Assembly (NCBI GenBank): GCA_022841375.1
Contig: JALHRQ010000002.1
Coordinates: 1-64,000 of the forward strand
Reading direction: 5' to 3'
Origin: Burkholderiales bacterium
GTDB lineage: Bacteria > Pseudomonadota > Gammaproteobacteria > Burkholderiales > SG8-41
DNA: 64,000 nt
Part shown: positions 37,331 to 45,474 of the stretch, in pieces
Layout of the letters: every line of letters starts with the position of its first letter
Numbering within the stretch: the first letter of the stretch is position 1
Notes under the pieces: model-generated
Told to the model about the DNA's origin: nothing
Databases searched by the model: none
The model's input: only the letters and a program-made list of their open reading frames with translations
Position numbers and translations under genes: made by a program

Positions 37331-37977
37331 GCCGGTTCCAGATAACGCAACAGGCAGGCCGCCGCCACCTCGCCGATACGCGTCAGGTACAGCGTGCCCA
37401 TTTCGGGATAGAAGCGTTGCGCATCCTCGCTCGCCAGCACCAGCAGGCCGAAGGTTTCCTTGCCGCGCAGGGCGACATAAGCCCAGGACTTGATCAGAGG
37501 CGCCGCTTCGCCGAATAGCCCTGCCGTATCCGCCATCGCCAGCGGGCCGCAATGCGGATGCAGCAGGCCGGCGGCAAAAGTGCGGGTGGCTTCCGATGCC
37601 GCAGACTCCGGCGCGGCGGCAGCGGCACCCGGGTGCCAGAGGCGCAACGCGACATGCGGTACCGCGAAATCCTCGCGCAGGTTGTAAGCGGCGGCATGCA
37701 GCATTGCCGGCAGGTCGCGCGTGGCGATCATCGCCAGCGTCAGGCGATGAACCTTTTCGCTGATGGCGTCGTTTTCCTCACCGAACTGGATCAGTTCGCC
37801 GAGTTTGGCTTCGAGCTGTTTCGCGCGGTCACGCAGCGTCAGGATCTGGCGCTCGCTGATCGAAATGGCGCGGCCGCCATGCGGATGCGGAATCATCACG
37901 TCAGCGACGACGTCGGCATAATTCTCGAAAAAGTCCGGGTTATCCTTCAGGTAGGCCGCAACGTCGCTGGGATTCAT
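37327..37977 (-). CDS. DUF484 family protein
   Basis: A 216-residue protein beginning MNPSDVAAYLKDNPDFFENYADV, with a coiled coil (about 45-65) and a GAF-like C-terminal domain. It is almost always found between dapF and xerC, but its function is unknown. The stop overlaps the xerC GTG. Confidence 0.9.
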   Translation of the reverse strand: MNPSDVAAYLKDNPDFFENYADVVADVMIPHPHGGRAISISERQILTLRDRAKQLEAKLGELIQFGEENDAISEKVHRLTLAMIATRDLPAMLHAAAYNLREDFAVPHVALRLWHPGAAAAAPESAASEATRTFAAGLLHPHCGPLAMADTAGLFGEAAPLIKSWAYVALRGKETFGLLVLASEDAQRFYPEMGTLYLTRIGEVAAACLLRYLEPA

Positions 37978-38001
37978 CAGTTGGTATTCCTTGCTTGCTG
38001 G

Positions 38002-38838
38002 TCAGTGGGGTATTTCAATTTCGCCGTCGAACACGGTCACTGCAGGGCCGGTCATCAGCACCGGCTGGCCGGCACCCGCCCATACTATAACGAGGTCGCC
38101 GCCGCGCGTCGCCACCGTGACGCGCGCGTCGAGCAATCCACGCATGATGCCGGACACCACCGCCGCGCAGGCGCCCGTGCCGCAGGCCAGGGTTTCACCG
38201 GCGCCGCGCTCGTATACGCGCAGGCGGACATGCGCACGATCAAGCACCTGCAGATAACCCGCATTCACGCGCTGTGCAAACCGTGGGTGCGATTCGATCA
38301 GCGGGCCTTCGGTTGTCACCGGTGCCGCATCGACATCGGCAACGATCTGCACCGCGTGGGGATTGCCCATCGATAACACATTGATTTTAATGGTTTTTCC
38401 TGCAACCGCCAGATCATACAACGGCGCCACGTCCGGCGCATCAAAAGGAATGCGCCCGGGCTCGAACTGCGGCACGCCCATGTTCACGGTGATCTGGCCG
38501 TCGGTTTCGAGTCGCGGCTCGATGACGCCGCCCAGCGTGCCGACGCGGATCACGCGTTTCTGCGTCAGTCCGCGGTCGTGCACATAACGCACGAAACAGC
38601 GCGCGCCGTTGCCGCACTGCTCAACCTCACCGCCATCGGCATTAAAAATCCGGTAGTAAAAATCGGTGTCCGGATGACGCGCGGGCTCGACCATCAGCAA
38701 CTGGTCACAGCCGATGCCAAAATGCCGGTCGGCGATAAAACGCAGTTGCGCAGCGGTCAACGTGATCGGTGCAGCAGTCGCATCAAGCACGACAAAGTCG
38801 TTGCCGAGGCCATGCATTTTGGTGAATTTAAGTTTCAT
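38002..38838 (-). CDS. dapF: Diaminopimelate epimerase
   Basis: A 278-residue cofactor-independent epimerase making meso-diaminopimelate for lysine and peptidoglycan. The two catalytic Cys lie in [10 protein letters not shown] (near residue 75) and [13 protein letters not shown] (near 219). The opening [16 protein letters not shown] is standard. It heads the dapF-DUF484-xerC-rlmI run. Confidence 0.96.
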   Translation of the reverse strand: MKLKFTKMHGLGNDFVVLDATAAPITLTAAQLRFIADRHFGIGCDQLLMVEPARHPDTDFYYRIFNADGGEVEQCGNGARCFVRYVHDRGLTQKRVIRVGTLGGVIEPRLETDGQITVNMGVPQFEPGRIPFDAPDVAPLYDLAVAGKTIKINVLSMGNPHAVQIVADVDAAPVTTEGPLIESHPRFAQRVNAGYLQVLDRAHVRLRVYERGAGETLACGTGACAAVVSGIMRGLLDARVTVATRGGDLVIVWAGAGQPVLMTGPAVTVFDGEIEIPH

Positions 38839-38855
38839 GGTTTTAACAATTTACT

Positions 38856-38938
38856 CTGAACCCGTGCCCTCCATCTGCCGAGCGGCACAGCGGGCGACGA
38901 AGTATCGGCAAGCGCAGGCATGGACGGCACGGGTTCAG
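38856..38938. repeat. 83-bp element with perfect 13-bp terminal inverted repeats
   Basis: CTGAACCCGTGCC (38856-38868) and GGCACGGGTTCAG (38926-38938) are exact reverse complements. Pairing continues inward imperfectly (TCCAT against ATGGA), giving one long hairpin. It fills the gap between dapF and the next gene, and the stop codon of that gene (38935-38937) lies inside the right repeat. The structure resembles a MITE or a REP-type hairpin. Confidence 0.7.
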
Positions 38939-39348
38939 CGGCAATAATCCCGGTAATCACGGTAAATGCAGCGGTCCATCACCACGGTCATGCCGCCGGC
39001 CTGCGCACGCGCTGCGGCCGGTTCATTGATGATGCCTTCCTGAATCCAGATCGCTTTCATCCCCAGCGTCAGGCACTCATCAACGACACCGTCGATGAAT
39101 TCGGCGCTGCGGAACACATCAACCAGATCGACCGCTTCGGGAATGTCTTTCAGCGACGGGTAAACCTTTTCGCCGAGGATTTCTGTCGCCGCGGGATGCA
39201 CGGGAATCACGCGAAAGCCGAATTCCTGCATCGCCTTCGCCACGCCGTAACTTGGCCGGGCGGCGTTCGGCGACAGGCCGACCACGGCTATGGTTTTGAT
39301 TGTTTTCAGCAGCGCGCAGCGCGCTTCAGCGTCAGGATTTTTGAACAT
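38935..39348 (-). CDS. CoA-binding domain protein, YccU-like
   Basis: A 137-residue single Rossmann domain of the succinyl-CoA-synthetase alpha N-terminal type: TIAVVGLSPNAARPSYGVAKAM and VDVFRSAEFIDGVVDE, then KAIWIQEGIINEPAA. The cellular role is unknown. Its stop codon is part of the adjacent inverted-repeat element. Confidence 0.88.
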   Translation of the reverse strand: MFKNPDAEARCALLKTIKTIAVVGLSPNAARPSYGVAKAMQEFGFRVIPVHPAATEILGEKVYPSLKDIPEAVDLVDVFRSAEFIDGVVDECLTLGMKAIWIQEGIINEPAAARAQAGGMTVVMDRCIYRDYRDYCR

Positions 39349-39400
39349 GTGGAGTGATTATATCGGGCAATCAACGCTGGATAGACGGCTTGAAGTCCAA

Positions 39401-39487
39401 TTAACGGGATGGACATGATTTTCAGGATAGAAGCCTGTTGCTGGTGATTGCTTTTGTTAATCTTGCCTATCCTGCCCATCCTGTTAA
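39401..39487. repeat. Imperfect palindrome built of 9-10-bp units
   Basis: The left arm (39401-39434) and right arm (39450-39486) are imperfect reverse complements. The right arm is made of repeated ATCCTG-type units (TTAATCTTG, CCTATCCTG, CCCATCCTG). It abuts the stop codon of the acyltransferase gene at 39489. It may be a mobile repeat or a transcript-end hairpin. The rest of the 39349-39488 gap holds nothing else recognisable. Confidence 0.55.
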
Positions 39488-39488
39488 A

Positions 39489-40355
39489 TCAATAAATCTT
39501 TTGCTCGCCCGGCGGACGCGTCTTGAAGCGCTTGTGCAGCCAGTAATACTGTTCCGGCATTTCGCGCACGCGTTCCTCGATGAAGGCATTCATGCGCCGC
39601 GTGTCCGCCGCCAGATCGCCGCTTGGGTAGTGGTCCCATGCGGGATAAAAACGCAGCGCATAACCGGCGCCGCCCGGCAACTGGGTGGTGACGGCAGGCA
39701 CCACCACCGCGCCGGTCATCGCCGCGATGCGCGCAAGCCCGGTGATGGTCGCGGCGGGAATGCCGAAAAACGGCACGAACATCGAATCGCGTTCGCCGAA
39801 GTCCATGTCCGGCAGGTAATAAAACGGCAAGCCTTTTTTGATCGCTTTGGCCACCGGCCGGATACCGTCCTGGCGTGAATACAACTCGGTCGGCCCCAGC
39901 CGCGTGCGGCCGTGCAGCAGCACCGCATCAAACGCCGGATTCTTCTGTTTGCTGTAGACCGAAACCAGCGGAAATTCCGCGGTCAGCCGGATGCCGCCCA
40001 TATCGAGCCCGACAAAATGCGGCGACAGCCAGATCACCGGCCGGTCGCGCACCGCATGCCAATGCTCCAGCCCCTCGATGCGGACCATGCGCAACACCCG
40101 TTCACGGCTGCCCCACCACAGGATGCCGTGCTCCAGCAGGCTGCGCGTGAACACTGCGAAGTGATTGCGCGCGAGCTGCGCGCGCTCGAGTTCGCGCAAC
40201 CCGGGGAAACACAGGCGCAGATTGGTCAGCACCACGCGTCGCCGTTCTGCCGCCAGCGCGTACAGCAGCAGGCCCGCGGCGCGGCCCAGCGGCGCCAGCA
40301 GCGGCAACGGCAGCCAGTGCAGCAGCCAGATCAGGCCGAGTCCGAGGCGGGTCAC
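39489..40355 (-). CDS. LpxL/HtrB-type lipid A acyltransferase
   Basis: A 288-residue membrane-anchored acyltransferase with an N-terminal hydrophobic segment, the catalytic H-x4-D/E block SPHFVGLDMGGIRL near residue 114, YLPDMDFGERDSMFVPFFG near 179 and a final EQYYWLHKRFKTRPPGE. It adds a secondary acyl chain to Kdo-lipid IVA. A second related gene follows upstream, so the pair probably provides the two late acylations. Which is LpxL and which LpxM cannot be told by eye. Confidence 0.9.
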   Translation of the reverse strand: MTRLGLGLIWLLHWLPLPLLAPLGRAAGLLLYALAAERRRVVLTNLRLCFPGLRELERAQLARNHFAVFTRSLLEHGILWWGSRERVLRMVRIEGLEHWHAVRDRPVIWLSPHFVGLDMGGIRLTAEFPLVSVYSKQKNPAFDAVLLHGRTRLGPTELYSRQDGIRPVAKAIKKGLPFYYLPDMDFGERDSMFVPFFGIPAATITGLARIAAMTGAVVVPAVTTQLPGGAGYALRFYPAWDHYPSGDLAADTRRMNAFIEERVREMPEQYYWLHKRFKTRPPGEQKIY

Positions 40356-40370
40356 TGAAAGCCGCCAGGT

Positions 40371-40460
40371 GTCAGGTGCGGGGAGTGAGGAGCAAACCCC
40401 TGGCCGCTGTTTTCAGGCTTTATCCTCCTCACGTCTCACTCCTCACTCTTCACCCCTTAC
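40371..40460. repeat. Heptamer inverted-repeat element B
   Basis: The left array (40371-40392) reads TCAGGTG, CGGGGAG, TGAGGAG. The right array (40424-40460) reads CTCCTCA, CGTCTCA, CTCCTCA, CTCTTCA, CCCCTTA, in inverted orientation. The right array contains the stop codon of the second acyltransferase gene and supplies its last codons (GKG and stop). Confidence 0.7.
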
Positions 40461-41304
40461 CAGGTTTTACTGCACCTGCCGGCACTTTGTAGCGGTTGTA
40501 GCCCCACAGGTATTGCGCGGGACAGCGGCTGATCATCCGCTCGACTGCGCGATTGAGTGCTGCAGGATCGAGCGGATCGGCTGACACCCGTTGCAGATGC
40601 AAACGGTAGCCTGCACCTTGCGGCAAGCGTTCAGCAAAAGCCATCACTACCGCGGCACCGGTGGATTCCTGCAGTCGCGACACCAGCGTCATGGTGTATG
40701 CCGGGCGGCCGAAAAAATCCGCCCACTCGCCTTCGCCGACGCCGGGCGCCTGGTCGGGCAATATGCCGATCGCTTCGCCGCGACGCAGCGCCTTGATCAG
40801 CAAACGCACCCCCTGCAGATTAGCCGGCGCCAGCTTGGCCTGCGCGCGCTGCCGGCCGGCCTGCATCAAGGCTTCCAGTCCCGCGTACTTCGGCGGTCGG
40901 TACAGCACGGTCAACGGCAAACGGCGTGCACCGTACAACGCGGAAATTTCAAAACAGCCCAGATGCGGCGTCAGAAAAATAAGTCCCTTGCCGTTGCCGA
41001 GCGCGGCTTCAACCACCGACCAGTCATCGCAACGAACGATGCGGTCGATCTCATCATCGTCGCCAAACCAGACGCGGCACAATTCCGTGATGCTCTTGCC
41101 GGTCTCCGCCACGGTGGCGCGCAGCAGGCTGCGATAAGCCGCTTCATCCGTGCAAAGCCCGCTGGCGCGCAGGTTTTCGCGGCAGCGACGGCGATACGCC
41201 GCCGACAGTCCGTAGACCAGCCAGCCCAGGCCGGCGCCGAAAAAATGCAGCGCCGCCAAGGGCATACGCGCAGCCAGGCGCATCAATGCGGACAACAGGG
41301 GCAT
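40450..41304 (-). CDS. LpxL/LpxM-type lysophospholipid acyltransferase
   Basis: A 284-residue relative of the neighbouring gene, with TPHLGCFEISALYG as the catalytic H-x4-E block near residue 117, ILPDQAPGVGEGEWADFFGRPAYTM near 183, and CPAQYLWGYNRYKVP at the end. It is expected to transfer a fatty acyl group to a lipid A precursor. The two genes are separated only by heptamer element B and may be one transcript. Confidence 0.88.
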   Translation of the reverse strand: MPLLSALMRLAARMPLAALHFFGAGLGWLVYGLSAAYRRRCRENLRASGLCTDEAAYRSLLRATVAETGKSITELCRVWFGDDDEIDRIVRCDDWSVVEAALGNGKGLIFLTPHLGCFEISALYGARRLPLTVLYRPPKYAGLEALMQAGRQRAQAKLAPANLQGVRLLIKALRRGEAIGILPDQAPGVGEGEWADFFGRPAYTMTLVSRLQESTGAAVVMAFAERLPQGAGYRLHLQRVSADPLDPAALNRAVERMISRCPAQYLWGYNRYKVPAGAVKPGKG

Positions 41305-41320
41305 CAGACCGGGAAATCCG

Positions 41321-41349
41321 TTAATAAATCAAGGGTTATATGCTATTCT
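41321..41349 (+). promoter_or_regulatory. Promoter of metK
   Basis: -35 TTAATA (41321-41326), a 17-bp spacer and an extended -10 TGCTATTCT (TATTCT at 41344-41349) predict a start near 41356. The leader of about 66 nt contains a GC hairpin, TGCGGC (41371-41376) with GCCGCA (41382-41387), and is not a SAM or SAH riboswitch that I recognise. Confidence 0.55.
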
Positions 41350-41422
41350 AACGGCCTTTTTGCCGACCCTTGCGGCCTTTCGCCGCAGCCTTGATTAACT
41401 TTTTGCGATCACACACTACGCC

Positions 41423-42589
41423 ATGAGCAATTTCCTGTTCACTTCCGAATCGGTTTCCGAAGGTCATCCCGACAAAATCGCCGACCAGATCTCTGATGCG
41501 GTGCTTGATGCCATCCTCGCCCAGGATAAAAACGGCCGCGTCGCCGCTGAAACGCTGACGCACACCGGACTCGTCGTACTCGCCGGCCAGGTCACGACCA
41601 GCGCCCGCGTCGATTACGCGAAGGTGGCGCGCAAAATCATCAAGCAGATCGGTTACGACGATTCCGAAATCGGCTTTGACTACAAGAGCTGCGGCGTCAT
41701 GGTGTGTTACGACGAACAGTCGCCCGACATCGCGCAAGGTGTGGACGAAGGCAAGGGCCTCGACCTCGACCAGGGCGCCGGCGACCAAGGCCTGATGTTC
41801 GGTTTCGCCTGCGACGAAACGCCGCAGCTGATGCCGATGCCGATCTACTATGCGCATCGCCTGATGGAGCGTCACGCCGAGTTGCGCCGCGATGGCCGTC
41901 TGCCGTGGGCGCGCCCCGATGCGAAATCGCAAGTGTCCGTGCGCTACGTCGACGGCAAGCCGCATCACATCGACACGGTGGTGATTTCGACCCAGCATCG
42001 GGAAGACATTTCGCACGAACCGCTCACCGAGTCCGTGATCGAGCAGATCGTCAAGCCCGTGCTGCCGAAAAACATGGTTACCAAGGACACCAAGTACCTG
42101 ATAAACCCGACCGGCCGCTTCGTCATCGGCGGCCCGCAAGGCGACACCGGCCTCACCGGCCGCAAGATCATCGTCGACACCTACGGCGGTTACTCGCGTC
42201 ACGGCGGAGGCGCATTTTCGGGCAAGGATCCTTCGAAGGTTGACCGCTCGGCCGCTTATGCCGCGCGTTACGTGGCGAAAAACATCGTCGCCGCCGGCCT
42301 TGCGACCAAGTGCGAAATCCAGGTGGCTTACGCCATCGGCGTGGCACGTCCGGTCAGCGTGCTGGTCGATACTTTCGGCACCGGAAAAATTTCGGACGAG
42401 AAAATCGCAGCGCTGGTCGAGAAACACTTCGACTTGCGGCCGAAAGGCATCATCCAGTCGCTCAACTTGCTGCGCCCGATCTACACCAAGACCGCAGCTC
42501 ACGGCCATTTCGGCCGCGATGAGCCGGAATTCACCTGGGAGCACACCGACAAAGCGGCTGCATTGAAGGCGGATGCGGGTATCAAATAA
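41423..42589 (+). CDS. metK: S-adenosylmethionine synthetase
   Basis: A 388-residue enzyme making SAM from methionine and ATP. Signatures are [17 protein letters not shown] at the start, [15 protein letters not shown] near residue 117 and [19 protein letters not shown] near 258, the phosphate-binding block. It is monocistronic, with its own promoter and terminator. With metX, ahcY and metF it makes this window rich in methionine-cycle genes. Confidence 0.97.
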   Translation: MSNFLFTSESVSEGHPDKIADQISDAVLDAILAQDKNGRVAAETLTHTGLVVLAGQVTTSARVDYAKVARKIIKQIGYDDSEIGFDYKSCGVMVCYDEQSPDIAQGVDEGKGLDLDQGAGDQGLMFGFACDETPQLMPMPIYYAHRLMERHAELRRDGRLPWARPDAKSQVSVRYVDGKPHHIDTVVISTQHREDISHEPLTESVIEQIVKPVLPKNMVTKDTKYLINPTGRFVIGGPQGDTGLTGRKIIVDTYGGYSRHGGGAFSGKDPSKVDRSAAYAARYVAKNIVAAGLATKCEIQVAYAIGVARPVSVLVDTFGTGKISDEKIAALVEKHFDLRPKGIIQSLNLLRPIYTKTAAHGHFGRDEPEFTWEHTDKAAALKADAGIK

Positions 42590-42610
42590 TCCGTGTTTCA
42601 TTGCGCAGCA

Positions 42611-42641
42611 AAAAAACGCCGGCTCAGCCGGCGTTTTTTTT
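42611..42641. terminator. Bidirectional intrinsic terminator after metK
   Basis: A perfect 13-bp stem: AAAAAACGCCGGC (42611-42623), loop TCA and GCCGGCGTTTTTT (42627-42639), with a continuing T-run. Confidence 0.95.
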
Positions 42642-42802
42642 GCGCATATGCAACTACCAATGATTTTCTGATCCGAAGCTGCTTTAGGTTCATGCCGCCG
42701 GGAATACATTGAATATCAGAATTAACTTAACTTGCCTGGATCAACGCACTAAAATGATTAATTAGTTGACTCAGAACGCCTTATAACGATTACGAGGACT
42801 GG

Positions 42803-43102
42803 ATGTTCGTCGCGTTAAGCCGTTTTACGATCGCCAACGATATGGCAGACGAAGTGCGGACTGCTTTCCGCAACCGCCCGCATCTTGTTGATGGCGCGCC
42901 GGGATTTGTCGGCATGGAAGTGATGAGTCCGCTGGGCCATCCCGCGGAGGTCTGGCTGCTTACCCGGTGGAACGATGAGCAAAGCTACCGCAACTGGCAC
43001 CGGGGCCACGAATACCACGAGTCCCACAAAGGCATTCCCAAGGGGCTCAAGCTGGTGCCGGGCAGCGCGGCGGTGCAGCTTTTTGATGTGTTCTCGGAAT
43101 AG
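42803..43102 (+). CDS. ABM-domain (antibiotic biosynthesis monooxygenase-like) protein
   Basis: A 99-residue ferredoxin-like barrel protein with FVALSRFTIAND at the start, DGAPGFVGMEVMSP near residue 30 and EVWLLTRWNDEQSYRNWHRGHEY near 49. The domain occurs in small monooxygenases and in HmoA/IsdG-type haem-degrading enzymes; the W-x3-H pair near residue 65 is compatible with either. It leads a three-gene unit, with the B12-binding gene 11 bp downstream. The substrate is unknown. Confidence 0.8.
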   Translation: MFVALSRFTIANDMADEVRTAFRNRPHLVDGAPGFVGMEVMSPLGHPAEVWLLTRWNDEQSYRNWHRGHEYHESHKGIPKGLKLVPGSAAVQLFDVFSE

Positions 43103-43113
43103 GGCAATCGCAG

Positions 43114-44190
43114 ATGACGATTGATGCCGGACTGTCGACACTGAATGCCAAGGGTCTGCAGCAGTTTAAAGCGCTGCAGGGGGATGCGGTAAGCGCGGTA
43201 ACTGAACGCTTTTACGCCACTCACGGATCGGCGTATGCGGAGTTCGGCGAGCGCGGGCGTGAAGCCTGCCGCGAAGATCTGGCCTTTCATCTTGAATTTC
43301 TGCGTCCGGTTCTCGAGTTCGGCCTGCTGCAACCCATGGTGGATTACCTGTGCTGGTTGAACGGCGTGCTCGTCGCACGATCGATTCCATCCGCTCACCT
43401 CGGACTTTCGCTGGACTGGCTGGCGGAATTCTTCGAGGGCCATATGGATGCGCCGGATGGCGCAGTGGTTGCCGCAGCTTTACATGCAGCGCGGGATCAG
43501 TTTCTCGCGACAGGCCATGCGCCGGTAAAACCGCTTGTTGCCCCCTCTGCGTGGTCTGAAGCGACGATCTTCGAAACCGCTCTGCTCGCGGGCAGTCAGC
43601 GCGAAGCGCTGGCAGTGGTCAACCGCTGCATTGACGGCGGCCACAGCCTCGTCGAGGTTGAAATGCATGTTATCCAGCCGGCGCTTTATCAGATCGGCGA
43701 AAAATGGCAGGCCAACCAGGTGACGGTGGCGCAGGAACACATGGCGACAGCCATCGTACAGTCGGTGATGACAGTGGGACTGTTGCGCTCCCCGCCGCCG
43801 GCGCTGCTCAACAAACGTGCGCTGCTGGCCTGCGTCGAGGGCAACAACCACGCCATCGGCCTGCGTATGGTGGCCGATGCATTTCAGCTCGGCGGCTGGG
43901 ATGTACAGTACCTCGGCGCCAATGTGCCGACTCCGGCGCTGGTCGCGCAGGCTGCACAGTGGAAGCCGGATCTCGTCGGGCTGTCGGTGTCTTTCCCGCA
44001 GCAATTGCGGGTGGTCAGGATTATCGTCGGTCAGCTGATTGAGCGCCTTGGCAGCACAAGGCCGGCAGTGATCATCGGCGGACTGGCCATCAACCGTTTC
44101 AACCAGCTGGCCGGTGTAGTCGGTGCCGACGCGTGCATGGCAGACGCCCAGGCTGCGGTGGCCTCTGCCAGCAACATGGTCAAGCACTAG
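43114..44190 (+). CDS. B12-binding sensor protein with CarH-type Wx9EH signature
   Basis: A 358-residue protein in three parts: a helical N-terminal domain (1-110) that I do not recognise, a four-helix B12-capping domain (about 145-230) and a Rossmann B12-binding domain (235-358). The capping domain has Trp198 and Glu208-His209, the Wx9EH motif that contacts the upper face of adenosylcobalamin in CarH photoreceptors. His246 in EGNNHAIGLRM is the lower-ligand His, with Asn in place of the usual Asp or Glu two residues before it. There is no MerR DNA-binding domain. The diguanylate cyclase gene next to it suggests that it signals through c-di-GMP. Confidence 0.85.
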   Translation: MTIDAGLSTLNAKGLQQFKALQGDAVSAVTERFYATHGSAYAEFGERGREACREDLAFHLEFLRPVLEFGLLQPMVDYLCWLNGVLVARSIPSAHLGLSLDWLAEFFEGHMDAPDGAVVAAALHAARDQFLATGHAPVKPLVAPSAWSEATIFETALLAGSQREALAVVNRCIDGGHSLVEVEMHVIQPALYQIGEKWQANQVTVAQEHMATAIVQSVMTVGLLRSPPPALLNKRALLACVEGNNHAIGLRMVADAFQLGGWDVQYLGANVPTPALVAQAAQWKPDLVGLSVSFPQQLRVVRIIVGQLIERLGSTRPAVIIGGLAINRFNQLAGVVGADACMADAQAAVASASNMVKH

Positions 44191-44198
44191 CCGGACCC

Positions 44199-45122
44199 GT
44201 GGCCTGGTTTAATCCGGAACTGGAACCATTACTGGCTGTTGCTGCAGCCACGCTGGATGGAGACGGCCTCCTGATCGAGGCTAATGCGGGGTTCCTCCGG
44301 TTGATCCATGCCGAGGGACAACAGCCGATCGGTCAGTCCGTAAGCCGTTTTTTCCGACAGCCTGATTTTTCCGCCCTCGCCGGCATGCCTGCTGGCAACG
44401 ATGGGGAAATCCATCGCGGGCTGCTGACCATCGGCGATTTCATGGGACAGACACGCACTGTTCACGCCCGCATCTGGCGCACCAACGGACAACTGCGCGT
44501 GCTGGCGGAGCACGACATCGCGGAGCTGGAACGACTCTACGCCACCGTGCTCGAACTCAACCGCGATTACGCCAACACCCAGCTCGAACTGGCGCAGACC
44601 AACCTCAAGCTGCAACAGCGCGAGGCGCAGATCACCGCCATTTCGCTGACGGATCCGCTGACTGGGGTGGGCAATCGCCGCCTGCTGGAAGAATCACTGG
44701 CAAAGGAGATCAGCCGCGTCGAACGTGGGGGAGGAACATTGTGCACGGTGATGGCTGACCTTGACCATTTCAAAAACATCAATGACCGCTACGGGCACGA
44801 CTCCGGGGACCAGGTGCTGATGGCCTTTGGGGCCCTGCTGCGGCAGCACACGCGGCCGACCGACATCGTGACCCGATACGGCGGTGAGGAGTTTGTCCTG
44901 CTGTTGCCGCACACCGACCTTGAGCATGCACTGGCCGCGGCAGAGCGCATCCGGACAGCCCTCGCGGGCTGCCTTATTGAGCCCTTGCGCAATCCGGTTA
45001 CCGCGAGCTTCGGCGTGGCTGAAATAGCGTCAGGTGAACAGGGCGATGCGCTGCTGCGGCGTGCCGATATGGCCCTTTATCAGGCCAAGCATTCGGGACG
45101 CAACCGGGTTGTTGCGGGCTAG
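44199..45122 (+). CDS. Diguanylate cyclase with PAS-like sensor
   Basis: A 307-residue protein: a PAS-like domain (about 8-105), a coiled coil (108-145) and a GGDEF domain. The active-site GGEEF is at 228-232, and Arg219 with Asp222 form the inhibitory RxxD site exactly five residues before it. It should make c-di-GMP with product inhibition. GTG 44199 is the likely start, eight bases after the B12 gene stop, so the two are coupled. No transmembrane helix is seen, so it is cytosolic. Confidence 0.92.
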   Translation: MAWFNPELEPLLAVAAATLDGDGLLIEANAGFLRLIHAEGQQPIGQSVSRFFRQPDFSALAGMPAGNDGEIHRGLLTIGDFMGQTRTVHARIWRTNGQLRVLAEHDIAELERLYATVLELNRDYANTQLELAQTNLKLQQREAQITAISLTDPLTGVGNRRLLEESLAKEISRVERGGGTLCTVMADLDHFKNINDRYGHDSGDQVLMAFGALLRQHTRPTDIVTRYGGEEFVLLLPHTDLEHALAAAERIRTALAGCLIEPLRNPVTASFGVAEIASGEQGDALLRRADMALYQAKHSGRNRVVAG

Positions 45123-45173
45123 CTACTGCAGGGATTGCGTGCGTCACTACCGGGAATGCCTATAAGCCGCTGT

Positions 45174-45203
45174 TTGGCGAGCCACCCCGCCTTCGGCTAT
45201 AAT
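45174..45203 (+). promoter_or_regulatory. Promoter of ahcY
   Basis: -35 TTGGCG (45174-45179), an 18-bp spacer and a perfect -10 TATAAT (45198-45203). The predicted start is near 45210, the first base of the first SAH riboswitch. Confidence 0.75.
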
Positions 45204-45210
45204 CCGCCCC

Positions 45211-45290
45211 GCTGAGGAGCGTTGCGACCGATGGGGTTTTAGTTCTTTACCCATCATCGGCCAGGCTCAGCAAAGATATCAACGGCGCTC
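45211..45290 (+). ncRNA. SAH riboswitch, first of a tandem pair
   Basis: GCTGAG (45211-45216) pairs with CTCAGC (45266-45271). The core contains GAGCGTTGCGACC and GGCCAGGCTCAG, both typical of S-adenosylhomocysteine riboswitches. The distal AACGGCGCTC (45281-45290) pairs back with GAGCGTT as the pseudoknot. SAH binding should raise ahcY expression. Confidence 0.92.
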
Positions 45291-45320
45291 GCACCGGAAA
45301 CGGTGCGGGCGCTTTGCTTT
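45291..45320 (+). terminator. Hairpin after the first SAH aptamer, possible terminator
   Basis: GCACCG and CGGTGC (45291-45306) pair around a GAAA tetraloop, followed by GGGCGCTTTGCTTTT. The T-rich tail is interrupted, so termination is possible but uncertain; it may be the expression platform of aptamer 1. Confidence 0.45.
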
Positions 45321-45368
45321 TGTAACACCGAAAACGTAATACCGAAAACGCATCAATTAAATCGTGCT

Positions 45369-45453
45369 CCCGAGGGGCGCTGCGACCGGGCGGGTCGAAG
45401 ATTTAACCCGCACACCGGCCAGGCTCGGGCGGCATGCTGGAAACGGCGCCCGA
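45369..45453 (+). ncRNA. SAH riboswitch, second of a tandem pair
   Basis: CCCGAG (45369-45374) pairs with CTCGGG (45424-45429). The core has GGGCGCTGCGACC and GGCCAGGCTCGGG, and the pseudoknot strand AACGGCGCCC lies at 45442-45451. It ends 21 nt before the ahcY ATG, with AGGAG between, so it can control ribosome access. Confidence 0.92.
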
Positions 45454-45474
45454 CCATTCATTCAGGAGCTAGAC

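Noticed and set aside
42766-42787. TTGACT and TATAAC upstream of the ABM-domain gene as a promoter
   Set aside because: The spacer is only 10 bp, too short for a sigma-70 promoter; no alternative was convincing.
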